Shown piece by piece: positions 1 to 7,232 of a stretch of 13,278 nt of DNA. The stretch comes from CAYMDP01 sp964389375 (GTDB taxonomy: Bacteria; Bdellovibrionota; Bdellovibrionia; Bdellovibrionales; UBA1609). Numbering within the stretch: position 1 is the first letter of the stretch; every line of letters starts with the position of its first letter. A program made the position numbers and the translations under genes. The stretch spans positions 1 to 13,278 of the forward strand of contig CAYMDP010000062.1 of the NCBI GenBank assembly GCA_964389375.1, given 5' to 3'. The notes beneath the pieces are model-generated. The model was given only the letters and a program-made list of their open reading frames with translations, was not told where the DNA came from and did not search any database.

Positions 1-1410
1 TTCTTTTTGTCCTCTAGAAATCCACAGCGCGTCCAAACCAAATGCCGGCTCTCGAGTGGATATCCCATCGACAGGATGGCTGACATTGCCAGGATCCATT
101 GCCAAGTAGCAATCCGGACGAAGAGTGCCACCACCGACTTTATTTCCCTTAACCAGCACACGATATTCACCTGGTTCAAGTTGCAAATTGTCTCGGATAT
201 GGATGCTTGGAACCACTATTCCCATATCCAGAGCAAATTGTTTTCTGATCGAGACGATTCGCTCAAGCAAATCGCCACTTTGTTCAGATTCTACGATACT
301 AATTAATCCATACCCAACTTCGAGTTCAACTAAGTCCAAAGGAAGCAGGCTTTCGACATTTTCTTTTTGAGGTTTTCTAAGAGCCTCTTCTTTTTCGTGA
401 CGCTCGTTTTGATCTTTTTCTTCTTGAAATTTAGTAATCATCCAAGCCACCACACCCATAAAAATACCGACCGAGAAAAAGGGAAGGGTTGGAAGTCCGG
501 GAACCAATCCTAAGGCCCCAAGAATAACTGCAGAAATTGCCACTGCTCTTGGTTTTAAGAAAAGTTGTCCAGCAAACTCGATCCCCATATTTTTACTTGA
601 AGAGTTACGAGTGACAACAATACCCGCGGCTGTAGATATAATTAGAGCCGGGATCTGACTGACCAATCCATCCCCGATTGTCAGCATGGTATAATATTGA
701 GCCGCTGTCCCAACATCTAAGCCTTGCTGAAAAACTCCGATCACCAAGCCACCTAGAATATTGACGATGGTGATTATAATCCCTGCGATGGCGTCTCCGC
801 GAACGAATTTGCTGGCACCATCCATAGATCCAAAAAAGTCAGCTTCAGATTCGATTTCTTTTCGGCGTGCACGCGCCTCGTTCTCGGTGATCAATCCCGA
901 ATTTAAATCGGCATCAATAGACATTTGTTTACCGGGCATCGCATCCAAAGTAAATCGTGCCGCGACTTCTGCGACTCGCCCAGAACCCTTGGTGATCACG
1001 ATAAAATTGATCACGACCAAAATCACAAACACAATAAGACCGATCACATAATTTTGTCCGACAACAAAATTTCCAAAGGCCTCGATCACTTCACCTGCAG
1101 AACCTGGACCTTGATGTCCGTTTGCTAGAATCAATCGGGTCGTGGCGACGTTTAAGGACAGGCGAAAGAGCGTCGTCATCAATAAAAGACTTGGGAAGAC
1201 ACTGAAGTCCAAAGATCGATCGGTATAAATCGCAACCAAAAGAATTAATAGAGATAAGCTGAGTGATAAGGTCAGGGCCATATCTAGAACTATCGGAGGA
1301 AGCGGCACCATCATCACCGCAAGAATTCCGATTAAGCCAAATGCAAGCAGTAAATCGACATTCTTCGTGACTCGATCAAATCTTTTAAGAAATTGAAAAA
1401 TTTGATCCAT
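1..1410 (-). CDS. flhA: Flagellar type III export gate protein FlhA (5' part, C-terminus beyond the left edge)
   Basis: FlhA is the largest integral membrane subunit of the flagellar export gate. It couples the proton motive force to export and docks chaperone-substrate complexes through its cytoplasmic domain. The frame is open from ATG at 1410 to base 1, giving 470 residues of a family usually near 690-700. An N-terminal membrane half (about residues 20-325) contains the FHIPEP signature around residues 145-166 (RVAEVAARF...DAMPGKQM.IDAD). The loop FVRGD at 202-206 matches the conserved Lys/Asp region needed for proton coupling in Salmonella FlhA. A charged linker (about 328-352) precedes the start of the cytoplasmic domain (LPLDLVELEVGYGLI). 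It begins 2 bases after the flhB stop, with AAGGAA upstream, so translation is probably coupled to flhB. The identification is secure; only the C-terminal third is missing, because the window ends. Confidence 0.97.
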   Translation of the reverse strand, partial: MDQIFQFLKRFDRVTKNVDLLLAFGLIGILAVMMVPLPPIVLDMALTLSLSLSLLILLVAIYTDRSLDFSVFPSLLLMTTLFRLSLNVATTRLILANGHQGPGSAGEVIEAFGNFVVGQNYVIGLIVFVILVVINFIVITKGSGRVAEVAARFTLDAMPGKQMSIDADLNSGLITENEARARRKEIESEADFFGSMDGASKFVRGDAIAGIIITIVNILGGLVIGVFQQGLDVGTAAQYYTMLTIGDGLVSQIPALIISTAAGIVVTRNSSSKNMGIEFAGQLFLKPRAVAISAVILGALGLVPGLPTLPFFSVGIFMGVVAWMITKFQEEKDQNERHEKEEALRKPQKENVESLLPLDLVELEVGYGLISIVESEQSGDLLERIVSIRKQFALDMGIVVPSIHIRDNLQLEPGEYRVLVKGNKVGGGTLRPDCYLAMDPGNVSHPVDGISTREPAFGLDALWISRGQKE

Positions 1411-1412
1411 AA

Positions 1413-2477
1413 TCAGACTTTCCTTCTTTTTAACTTAAAGACATAAGATAAAACTTCAGCGACCGCTGTATACAGCTCACGTGGGATGGACTGACCCAGT
1501 TTTAAGGTCTTATAAATGGTTCGCGCCAAAGGCTTGTTTTCTACGATCGGAATATTGTGCTCTTTAGCCAGTTCCTTAATTCGGGCGGCGACAAGTTCAG
1601 CACCTTTTGCCACTAAGGTTGGCGCGACCATGTTTTGATCGTATTTTAAGGCGACGGCGATATGGGTCGGATTGGTTATGATGACGTCGGCCTTGGGAAC
1701 TTCGCTCATCATCCGACGGTTCGAAATCTCCCTTTGGATGCGCTTAATTCTTGCCTTAATCAGCGGATCCCCTTCTCGCGATTTCATCTCTTCTTTGATC
1801 TCTTGCTTGGTCATCATCATTTGCTTTTCCATGTCATACTTCTGGAAAAGAAAATCGAGACCTGCAATCACACCCATGAAAAAGCCAACACTTCCGAAAA
1901 GCTGAACCGTAATATCTCCGAGGTAAACAAACATCTGAGCCACAGAAAGATTGACCAGATTTGGAACCATAAAAAGCTGAGAGCGAATAATCAAAAAGGC
2001 GATGGCCAAGACCGCACTCAACTTAAGAGTGGCCTTAACGCCTTCGACCAAAGAGCGCAGACTGAAAATTCGTTTAAACCCGGCCAATGGGTCCAATCGC
2101 TCTGGCTTAAATTGAAGAGCCTCTTCATTGTATAAAAATCCAATTTGAAGCACTGAAGATGCAAAGGCGACCAACCACACCAAGCCCATCACCGGTAACA
2201 CCAAAATAAGAGTCTTTCCGATCGCAAATTTTAAGGCGGGAACAAAGTCCCCCGTCTTTGCTGCTTCTAAGAAAAAGGGTCCAAATGAGGCGGTAAAAGT
2301 TTGTGAGATTTGCTCTAGATAAAATCGACCAAGAAACCAAATGGCGATGATTCCTGTAAAGATCAATAAAACAGAGGCTAACTCTTTGGTCTGAGCCACC
2401 TGACCCCGCTTACGAAAGTCTTCCCTTCGTTGCTGCGTGGCTTCTTCTGTTTTTTCGCCCTGATCTGACTCTGCCAT
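1413..2477 (-). CDS. flhB: Flagellar export switch protein FlhB
   Basis: FlhB is an inner-membrane export-gate component whose cytoplasmic domain cleaves itself and switches substrate specificity from rod/hook to filament proteins. The 354-residue product has the family's usual length. The N-terminus MAESDQGEKTEEATQQRRED is typical (GEKTEEAT followed by a basic stretch). Four hydrophobic segments lie at about 33-55, 85-115, 150-172 and 185-212. A charged linker (EIKEEMKSREGDP) follows, then the autocleavage motif NPTH at 269-272 with HIAVALKY after it, so self-cleavage between Asn and Pro is expected. Start ATG has AGGAAGGA about 4 bases upstream. The 27-base gap to fliR is the largest inside the operon. 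The gene is intact. Confidence 0.97.
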   Translation of the reverse strand: MAESDQGEKTEEATQQRREDFRKRGQVAQTKELASVLLIFTGIIAIWFLGRFYLEQISQTFTASFGPFFLEAAKTGDFVPALKFAIGKTLILVLPVMGLVWLVAFASSVLQIGFLYNEEALQFKPERLDPLAGFKRIFSLRSLVEGVKATLKLSAVLAIAFLIIRSQLFMVPNLVNLSVAQMFVYLGDITVQLFGSVGFFMGVIAGLDFLFQKYDMEKQMMMTKQEIKEEMKSREGDPLIKARIKRIQREISNRRMMSEVPKADVIITNPTHIAVALKYDQNMVAPTLVAKGAELVAARIKELAKEHNIPIVENKPLARTIYKTLKLGQSIPRELYTAVAEVLSYVFKLKRRKV

Positions 2478-2504
2478 TGTTCCTTCCTGGAACTTAAGTT
2501 CATC

Positions 2505-3284
2505 CTAAAAAGTTTTCAGTAAGCTAAACAGTCTAAGAGTTGTTACCTCTAATAAATCGTTCATCTGCCATAACAAAAGCGGGATCGTAATAATCATAAC
2601 CGCAAATCCAACAAGAATATTAACTGCAAGACTTGTAATCAATACGTTAATCTGAGGAACCGCTCGACCAATAACGGCCATGGTAATATTCATTACTAAA
2701 ACTGAAATCATGACGGGAGCCGAGATCTTAAGTCCAACCAAGACAATCTCTTGAACAAAGGCTCCGACTCCGCCGAATTGACTCAAACTAAGTAAGGTCT
2801 CCGAAATCGGCACCATGCGAAAACTATCCACCAAACCAGAGATTAAAAGATGATGCCCATTAATCGCTAGAAAAAACATTGTCGCTAAGATGACATAAAA
2901 TTGCTCGATCGCGGTACTCATCCCCCCGAGGGAAGGGTTAAAAAGCTGGGCGCCCGCGAGACCCATCGAAACACTTATAATTTCTCCGGCGACCTGAACT
3001 GCATGAAAAAATAAGCGTGCAAGAAACCCAATACAAAGACCAATAAAAACCTCACGCACGCAAAGCCAAGCCAAAACATCGGTTTCAAGTCCATCGCGAA
3101 CCTGGTTCCATCCGACGACCGGAAAAATGATCATGGTCATGGCAAGAGCGAACAAAATCTTAATAGGTGCGGGAATCCCTTCGGTGCCAAAGACGGGCCA
3201 AGCCACGACAAATGAAGAAACCCGCAAGAGCACCAGTGCAAATGCGATAATTTCAACTTGAGAAAAGGAGAAAACCGATGCCAA
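2505..3284 (-). CDS. fliR: Flagellar export gate protein FliR (TTG start)
   Basis: FliR is a polytopic inner-membrane protein that assembles with FliP and FliQ into the helical export-gate core at the centre of the basal body. The 259-residue product is of normal length and almost entirely hydrophobic, with about six membrane segments. Recognisable FliR features include the early Arg-containing helix (LVLLRVSSFVVAWPVFG, about 17-33), the GxxxPxxxK stretch (GTEGIPAPIKILFALA) and GLAGAQLFNPSLGG in the middle. The start is TTG at 3284-3282, two bases after the fliQ stop, with GAGGA 7 bases upstream. No other in-frame start lies near, so TTG is the likely initiator. Its tight packing between fliQ and flhB implies translation coupled to fliQ. 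Confidence 0.95.
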   Translation of the reverse strand: MASVFSFSQVEIIAFALVLLRVSSFVVAWPVFGTEGIPAPIKILFALAMTMIIFPVVGWNQVRDGLETDVLAWLCVREVFIGLCIGFLARLFFHAVQVAGEIISVSMGLAGAQLFNPSLGGMSTAIEQFYVILATMFFLAINGHHLLISGLVDSFRMVPISETLLSLSQFGGVGAFVQEIVLVGLKISAPVMISVLVMNITMAVIGRAVPQINVLITSLAVNILVGFAVMIITIPLLLWQMNDLLEVTTLRLFSLLKTF

Positions 3285-3286
3285 AC

Positions 3287-3559
3287 TTAGTTCCTCACGT
3301 ATTCAACCAGTCCCTCAAACAGACCGATTGTGAATTGACTCATTACATCCATCATCCAGGGAGCCGCAATAATCAGAACCATTCCGACAACAACCATCTT
3401 AGGAATAAAGGCAAGAGTGGCTTCATTGATCTGAGTGACCGCTTGAAATACACTCACGATCAGACCAATCACTAGGGCTCCAATCAACATTGGTGAGGCA
3501 ATCAAAGCCGTCGTCTTCAAAGTGTCTTGGCCCAATTTTAAAATCAACTCTTCTGACAT
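3287..3559 (-). CDS. fliQ: Flagellar export gate protein FliQ
   Basis: FliQ is a small two-helix membrane subunit that wraps around the FliP-FliR core of the flagellar type III gate. The product is 90 residues, the standard length. Two hydrophobic hairpin helices lie at about 17-42 and 52-76, joined by the conserved FQAVTQINEATLAFIPK stretch, which is diagnostic of FliQ and its injectisome homologues. ATG start with a strong AAGGAG six bases upstream. It follows fliP after 12 bases and is followed by fliR after 2 bases. Position between fliP and fliR removes any doubt between the flagellar and virulence paralogues. Confidence 0.96.
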   Translation of the reverse strand: MSEELILKLGQDTLKTTALIASPMLIGALVIGLIVSVFQAVTQINEATLAFIPKMVVVGMVLIIAAPWMMDVMSQFTIGLFEGLVEYVRN

Positions 3560-3571
3560 AAATCTCCTTGG

Positions 3572-4330
3572 CTATCCAAAGCTCTGAACTAAGGATCCGA
3601 ATAAGAGCGCCCATCCATCCACAAGTACGAACAACATAATTTTAAAGGGCATTGAGATCACAACAGGCGGAAGCATCATCATCCCCATCGCCATCAAAAC
3701 ACTGGCCGCGACCATATCGATAACTAAAAAGGGTAAGTAAATGATAAAGCCAATCTGAAAGGCCGTTTTAAGTTCGGATAAAACAAAGGCCGGAATTAAA
3801 ACCTGAGTCGGAACATCTGCTCGGGTTTGAGGTCTTTCCATTTTCGACATCTTTACGAAAAGGGCTAAATCTGCGTCCCGGGTTTGATGGAACATGAACT
3901 TTCTTAAAGGAGCCAAAGACTTATCAATCGCTAAATCTTGACTGATTTTTCCGGCTAAAAATGGCTGAACTGCTTCGGTATTAATCGTAGAGAAAAAAGG
4001 CGACATCACAAATAGTGTTAAAAATAAAGCCATCCCCACCAAAAGCTGATTAGGAGGCATTTGTTGAGTGCCAAGCGCTTGGCGAACAAATGACAAAACA
4101 ATAATGATGCGAGTAAAGCTCGTCATCAAAATCAAAATGGCCGGCGCCAAGGTCATTACCGTCAGCATCAAAATGATTTTAATCGAATTCACAATCTCGG
4201 TTGGGTCATCCGTAGATTTCAATCCCAGATTGACTGAAGGCAGAGTCATTTGAGCCAGCGCACTTTCCGAAAGAAGAAGTGTGGCTAAAAATGCGATGAC
4301 TATGGCGATATATCCGTAGAGCGGCTTCAA
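3572..4330 (-). CDS. fliP: Flagellar export gate protein FliP (TTG start)
   Basis: FliP forms the pentameric core of the flagellar export gate. The 252-residue product starts with a cleavable signal peptide (hydrophobic about 5-20, likely cut after ALA at 26), as is usual for FliP. Family-specific stretches follow: MTSFTRIIIVLSFVRQALGT, then PPNQLLVGMALFLT, FVMSPFF, READ-like motif QTRDADLALF and C-terminal ELKTAFQIGFIIYLPFLVID with ASVLMAMGMMMLPP. The initiator is TTG (4330-4328), which overlaps the fliO stop as TTGA. A GAGG lies 5 bases upstream inside fliO. No nearby ATG would keep the signal peptide, so TTG is preferred. The overlap suggests translational coupling to fliO. Confidence 0.97.
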   Translation of the reverse strand: MKPLYGYIAIVIAFLATLLLSESALAQMTLPSVNLGLKSTDDPTEIVNSIKIILMLTVMTLAPAILILMTSFTRIIIVLSFVRQALGTQQMPPNQLLVGMALFLTLFVMSPFFSTINTEAVQPFLAGKISQDLAIDKSLAPLRKFMFHQTRDADLALFVKMSKMERPQTRADVPTQVLIPAFVLSELKTAFQIGFIIYLPFLVIDMVAASVLMAMGMMMLPPVVISMPFKIMLFVLVDGWALLFGSLVQSFG

Positions 4331-5067
4331 ATGGACCTCATTCCCTTCATCTTTGTCTTTACGACATCTTTTACGCTTCCGAAAGCGAAGGACTCTTCTT
4401 CGTACTGGCTCAACTCACGTGGATCAGCGTCCATGTCTAATTCTGTGTCAAATTTTTGTGGAAGATCCTGGGGCAATTCATCGTCAATTAAGGAAAGGCT
4501 TTTTATCAAGTTGATGCTGTGATCGGTGACACCAATCAACATCGACTCACCTGCAACATGGACAATGGCTAAGCTTCGCTTAGGTCCCATTTTAAACTGA
4601 GTGAGGATCTGAATTTTGGCTTGGCTTCCGATGGGATTTTTCTCTTTTGACCATCTTCGCGTGGCCCACATTAAAAGACCCGCAACAACCAATATGACGG
4701 CCAAACTTAAAACCATTCTTTGCAAAGACGAATCGCCAACTTTGCTTTTTTCGGGAACTTTTGTAAGAACTGGGATTTCGGCCTCGGTGAGCGCCTCATT
4801 TAAACTTTTGTCATCCACACCAAGCTTGGTTGTAGACTTATTTGTCTTAAGATCCGAGAATGTCTCTTCGGCATTTGATTCTGCCGCGGACGAATCGGCG
4901 TTTTCGCCAGACGTTTCTTCTGAAGCCTCTGCCTCAAGACTTTGGGGCTTCATATTTGTTGTCACTTGAGTTTCTGCCTTTAGTTGCTCCAAAGCCGAGG
5001 TCTCGGCCCAGGCAAAGCCAGAAAACATGCATGAAAATACTGTGATAAACAACACGACTCGCGACAT
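4327..5067 (-). CDS. fliO: Flagellar export apparatus assembly protein FliO
   Basis: FliO is a bitopic membrane protein that acts as a scaffold for FliP oligomerisation. I place the start at ATG 5067, which has AGGTGGGG six bases upstream, rather than at an in-frame GTG at 5079 with no good ribosome binding site; this gives 246 residues. A signal peptide covers about 1-21 (cut near FAWA-ET). A long periplasmic stretch (about 22-110) is rich in Glu, Ser and Ala. One membrane helix follows (about 115-135, VLSLAVILVVAGLLMW), then basic residues and a cytoplasmic FliO domain (IQILTQFKMGPKRSLAIVHV, then GVTDHSINLI). FliO is poorly conserved, so the call leans on the cytoplasmic domain and on its place between fliN and fliP. 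The periplasmic region is longer than in enterobacterial FliO. Its stop overlaps the fliP start. Confidence 0.9.
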   Translation of the reverse strand: MSRVVLFITVFSCMFSGFAWAETSALEQLKAETQVTTNMKPQSLEAEASEETSGENADSSAAESNAEETFSDLKTNKSTTKLGVDDKSLNEALTEAEIPVLTKVPEKSKVGDSSLQRMVLSLAVILVVAGLLMWATRRWSKEKNPIGSQAKIQILTQFKMGPKRSLAIVHVAGESMLIGVTDHSINLIKSLSLIDDELPQDLPQKFDTELDMDADPRELSQYEEESFAFGSVKDVVKTKMKGMRSI

Positions 5068-5083
5068 AGTGATCCCCACCTGT

Positions 5084-5482
5084 TTACTTTAGCTGCTCAA
5101 CGCGCTCTGTTTGCGAAATGATGTCGGTCAAACGAACTCCGAACTTTTCGTTGACGACGACGGCCTCTCCGCGAGCGACAAGTTTGTCATTCACTAGAAC
5201 TTCCATCGGCTCACCCGCAAGCTTACTCAGCTCGATGACACTGCCTTGGCCCAAGTTCAGAAGTTCGCTGACCACCATTTTGGCGCGACCTAACTCGACT
5301 GTGACTTTTAATGGAATGTCCATGATCAGTTTTAGATTGCGATCATGGTTCTCTTCGTCGGCTGCGGCTTTGTCCTCCGCCTTTTTCTCGGCTGCTGTCA
5401 TCGCAGCATCTGGTGCTTCTGCACTAAGAGCCTCCATTTCTGCCTCTAGATTTGCTGCCGCGCTTGATTTATCGTCTGCCAT
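5084..5482 (-). CDS. fliN: Flagellar motor switch/C-ring protein FliN
   Basis: FliN, with FliM, builds the lower C-ring of the rotor and receives the FliH-FliI export complex. The product is 132 residues. An acidic, Ala/Glu/Lys-rich, probably disordered extension occupies 1-48. The SPOA domain (about 52-128) has the family hallmarks: IMDIPLKVTVELGRAKM, LNLGQGSVIEL, a D/N-K-LVARGEAVVV stretch and FGVRLTDI. The ATG start has GAGG 7 bases upstream, and that GAGG overlaps the fliM stop codon (TGAGG), so the two are probably coupled. It is shorter than FliY-type fusions, having no CheC-like domain. Stop is TAA, 16 bases before fliO. Confidence 0.96.
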   Translation of the reverse strand: MADDKSSAAANLEAEMEALSAEAPDAAMTAAEKKAEDKAAADEENHDRNLKLIMDIPLKVTVELGRAKMVVSELLNLGQGSVIELSKLAGEPMEVLVNDKLVARGEAVVVNEKFGVRLTDIISQTERVEQLK

Positions 5483-5491
5483 ATTCTTGCC

Positions 5492-6490
5492 TCACTTCGT
5501 TATAGGACGAGTCACTTGCACTGCGACTGTTCCGTGATGAATTCCATAATAAGCTTTATACTTCTTAACCCCTTCAATCTTGACATCAAATTCCCCGGTA
5601 ACATCTTGATTTAGAGGAATGACGTCGCCAACTTTTAGCCCCATCAGATCTTGAAGAGTGATGTGGCTTTCTCCTAAATGAACTTGAACATCGACTTGTG
5701 TGTCTAAAAGTTGTTTGCGGATCGTAGAGGTCCACATTTTTTTATCTGTCTGATCTGATTCAACTTGAAATCCGGTGGACAGCTTTTGTTTTATGGGCTC
5801 GATCGTCGCGTAGGGAATCACTAAGGTGATCGTTCCATTTGCGTTTTCAAGTTCCACGTCAAATGTCGAAGCAATCACGATATCTGTTGGAGGCACAATC
5901 CCGACGAACTGAGGATTGATTTCGGTCCGAACGAAGCTAGCACCAATGACTTCAACAGAGGCCCAGGCATTCTCAAGATCTTCAATTGCAAGGTCCACAA
6001 CCTTTCGAACAATTGAAAGCTCGATCGGCGTAAAGTCTTTTCCTTCAATTTTTGTATAGGGTCGATCCGCTCCACCAAAAAAACTATCAACCAGAGCGTA
6101 GGCTAGCTTTGATTCGATCACCAAAAGGGCCGATCCTCTTAAGCTGCTAAATCTCAACACACTCATACAAGTCGGCATCGGCAAGGTATTGATGAACTCA
6201 CCAAATTTTAAGAAATCTGTGCTGGCATGATTCAGAGTTGCAATTTTTCGAAGTGCTGATGACAAGGAGACACGGAATGAGCGCATGAATTTTTCGTAGA
6301 TGACATCTAACTGAGGAAGACGACCACGAATAATTCGGTCTTGACTGGTTAAGTCGTAAACGACGACGACGCGATCGTCCCCACCTTGGCCGCCGCCACC
6401 ACCGCCGCCTTCTTCATTGCCGGCGGTTTCGCCGTCAGAGACTGCGGCGAGGAGGGCATCAACTTCACTTTGGGATAAAACCTGACTCAT
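5492..6490 (-). CDS. fliM: Flagellar motor switch protein FliM
   Basis: FliM is the C-ring subunit that binds phosphorylated CheY and changes the direction of motor rotation. The 332-residue product is full length. The N-terminal CheY-binding peptide is clear (LSQSEVDALLAAV, 5-17). It is followed by an unusual glycine-rich linker (seven Gly at 28-34, then Q and two more Gly). The middle CheC-like domain runs from about 45 to 235 (including LPMPTCMSVLRFSSLRGSAL and DSFFGG), and a C-terminal SPOA domain from about 255 to 325 (LDTQVDVQVHLGESHITLQD, LKVGDVIPLNQ). ATG start with AAGGGAG five bases upstream, 17 bases after fliL. The presence of the CheY-binding peptide implies that a chemotaxis system exists elsewhere in the genome. 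Confidence 0.97.
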   Translation of the reverse strand: MSQVLSQSEVDALLAAVSDGETAGNEEGGGGGGGQGGDDRVVVVYDLTSQDRIIRGRLPQLDVIYEKFMRSFRVSLSSALRKIATLNHASTDFLKFGEFINTLPMPTCMSVLRFSSLRGSALLVIESKLAYALVDSFFGGADRPYTKIEGKDFTPIELSIVRKVVDLAIEDLENAWASVEVIGASFVRTEINPQFVGIVPPTDIVIASTFDVELENANGTITLVIPYATIEPIKQKLSTGFQVESDQTDKKMWTSTIRKQLLDTQVDVQVHLGESHITLQDLMGLKVGDVIPLNQDVTGEFDVKIEGVKKYKAYYGIHHGTVAVQVTRPITK

Positions 6491-6507
6491 GCTCGCTCCC
6501 TTATCTC

Positions 6508-7044
6508 TTAGTTAGAGAAAATAAACTCAGTAAAGTAGACCTTCATGATCTGACCTTTAGTTAAGAACAGATTCACCTGGTCGCGAATTTCGTCTTTAAG
6601 GGCATCCGTCCCCTCTTTGGTTGAGATGCTCGTGTAAGACTTGCTAGAAAGAATAATAATGATGATGTCGCGAATTTTTGGCTTTAACTTTTCGATCTCT
6701 TCCTGAACTTCGTCTCCCGAAACTTCGAGCTCCATATTGATCTTCGCCAGTTTTCGTCCTCGACTTTGAGCTAGATTCACCAAGAAAGTCTCAAGTGGAA
6801 CAAGTTTTCCGATGTATTCCTTGTCGAGTTGCTCGCGAACCATGGTTTCTTTTTCGCCCTTGATCACATCATCAAGACCTGGTTGCGCTGCTTCTTTTTG
6901 TTTTCCCATCCAAAGCATTGCGCCGACCGCGAGAATAAAAACCATATTCACCAGCGCCAGGATGATAAACAAAGTTGGCTTCTGACCGCCACCCTTCGAA
7001 CCTGATGATTCCGGTTGAGCTTGTGGAGCTGCGTTTTCTGCCAC
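6508..7044 (-). CDS. fliL: Flagellar basal-body associated protein FliL (GTG start)
   Basis: FliL is a single-pass inner-membrane protein that surrounds the stator units and supports torque. I choose GTG at 7044-7042 as the start because AAGGAGG sits exactly 6 bases upstream; the product is then 178 residues, normal for the family. A short polar N-terminus is followed by one membrane helix (about 24-47, LFIILALVNMVFILAVGAML) and a periplasmic FliL domain with LVPLETFLVNLA, an RKLAKINMELEVS strand and a C-terminal segment DQVNLFLTKGQIMKVYFTEF. The frame stays open upstream to a GTG at 7152, but that codon lies at or before the transcription start predicted from the sigma-54 promoter, and the extension is a basic stretch unlike FliL. 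First gene of the flagellar operon. Confidence 0.93.
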   Translation of the reverse strand: MAENAAPQAQPESSGSKGGGQKPTLFIILALVNMVFILAVGAMLWMGKQKEAAQPGLDDVIKGEKETMVREQLDKEYIGKLVPLETFLVNLAQSRGRKLAKINMELEVSGDEVQEEIEKLKPKIRDIIIIILSSKSYTSISTKEGTDALKDEIRDQVNLFLTKGQIMKVYFTEFIFSN

Positions 7045-7048
7045 TGAA

Positions 7049-7078
7049 GTCCTCCTTCGGACACCCGACCTTCGTCGG
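7049..7078 (-). promoter_or_regulatory. Two small hairpins in the fliL leader, one holding the ribosome binding site
   Basis: On the coding strand, CCGAC-GAAG-GTCGG (7078-7065) can form a perfect 5-bp stem with a 4-base loop. Right after it, GTCC-GAAGGA-GGAC (7062-7049) can form a 4-bp stem that puts part of the AAGGAGG ribosome binding site of fliL in its loop and arm. The stems are directly visible. Any effect on translation is inference, and the second stem is short. Confidence 0.35.
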
Positions 7079-7160
7079 TCATTAAACCAATATCGCAACG
7101 ACATCTTTTTTGCTTTTATACAGCCCAAAGATTGGTCGTGGCTCTTCAACACATTTGTAG

Positions 7161-7177
7161 AGCAACGGAAGTGCCAA
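7161..7177 (-). promoter_or_regulatory. Sigma-54 (RpoN) type promoter for the fliL-flhA operon
   Basis: Read on the minus strand, 7176 to 7161 is TGGCACTTCCGTTGCT. This matches the sigma-54 consensus TGGCAC-N5-TTGC(A/T) at every defined position, with the exact GG-to-GC spacing; a T precedes it (TTGGCAC). Counting the C of TTGC as -12 puts transcription start near 7150, about 105 nt before the chosen fliL start. It lies directly upstream of the first flagellar gene and in the right orientation. Sigma-54 control of basal-body and export genes is common in polar flagellates. Such a promoter needs an activator of the NtrC/FlrC/FlgR type, which is not in this window. Confidence 0.85.
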
Positions 7178-7183
7178 CTGGTC

Positions 7184-7204
7184 TTAGGTCTTTGTTAGGT
7201 CTTT
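7184..7204 (-). repeat. Direct repeat pair, one helical turn apart, just upstream of the sigma-54 promoter
   Basis: The 10-mer TTAGGTCTTT occurs perfectly at 7184-7193 and 7195-7204 (plus-strand reading), a period of 11 bp. It is about 34-54 bp before the predicted transcription start, right next to the -24 element. Two identical sites on the same face of the helix suggest a DNA-binding protein, but chance duplication is possible. Confidence 0.5.
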
Positions 7205-7232
7205 TTTGCGGCTTGGATATGCACTCAAACCA

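Noticed and set aside
1662..2135. Open plus-strand frame of 157 codons
   Set aside because: It lies wholly antisense to flhB, whose protein sequence is well conserved and intact; the translation shows no family features.
5118..5537. Open plus-strand frame of 139 codons
   Set aside because: Antisense to fliN and the end of fliM; its Ser/Ala-rich translation is a by-product of the codon use of those genes.
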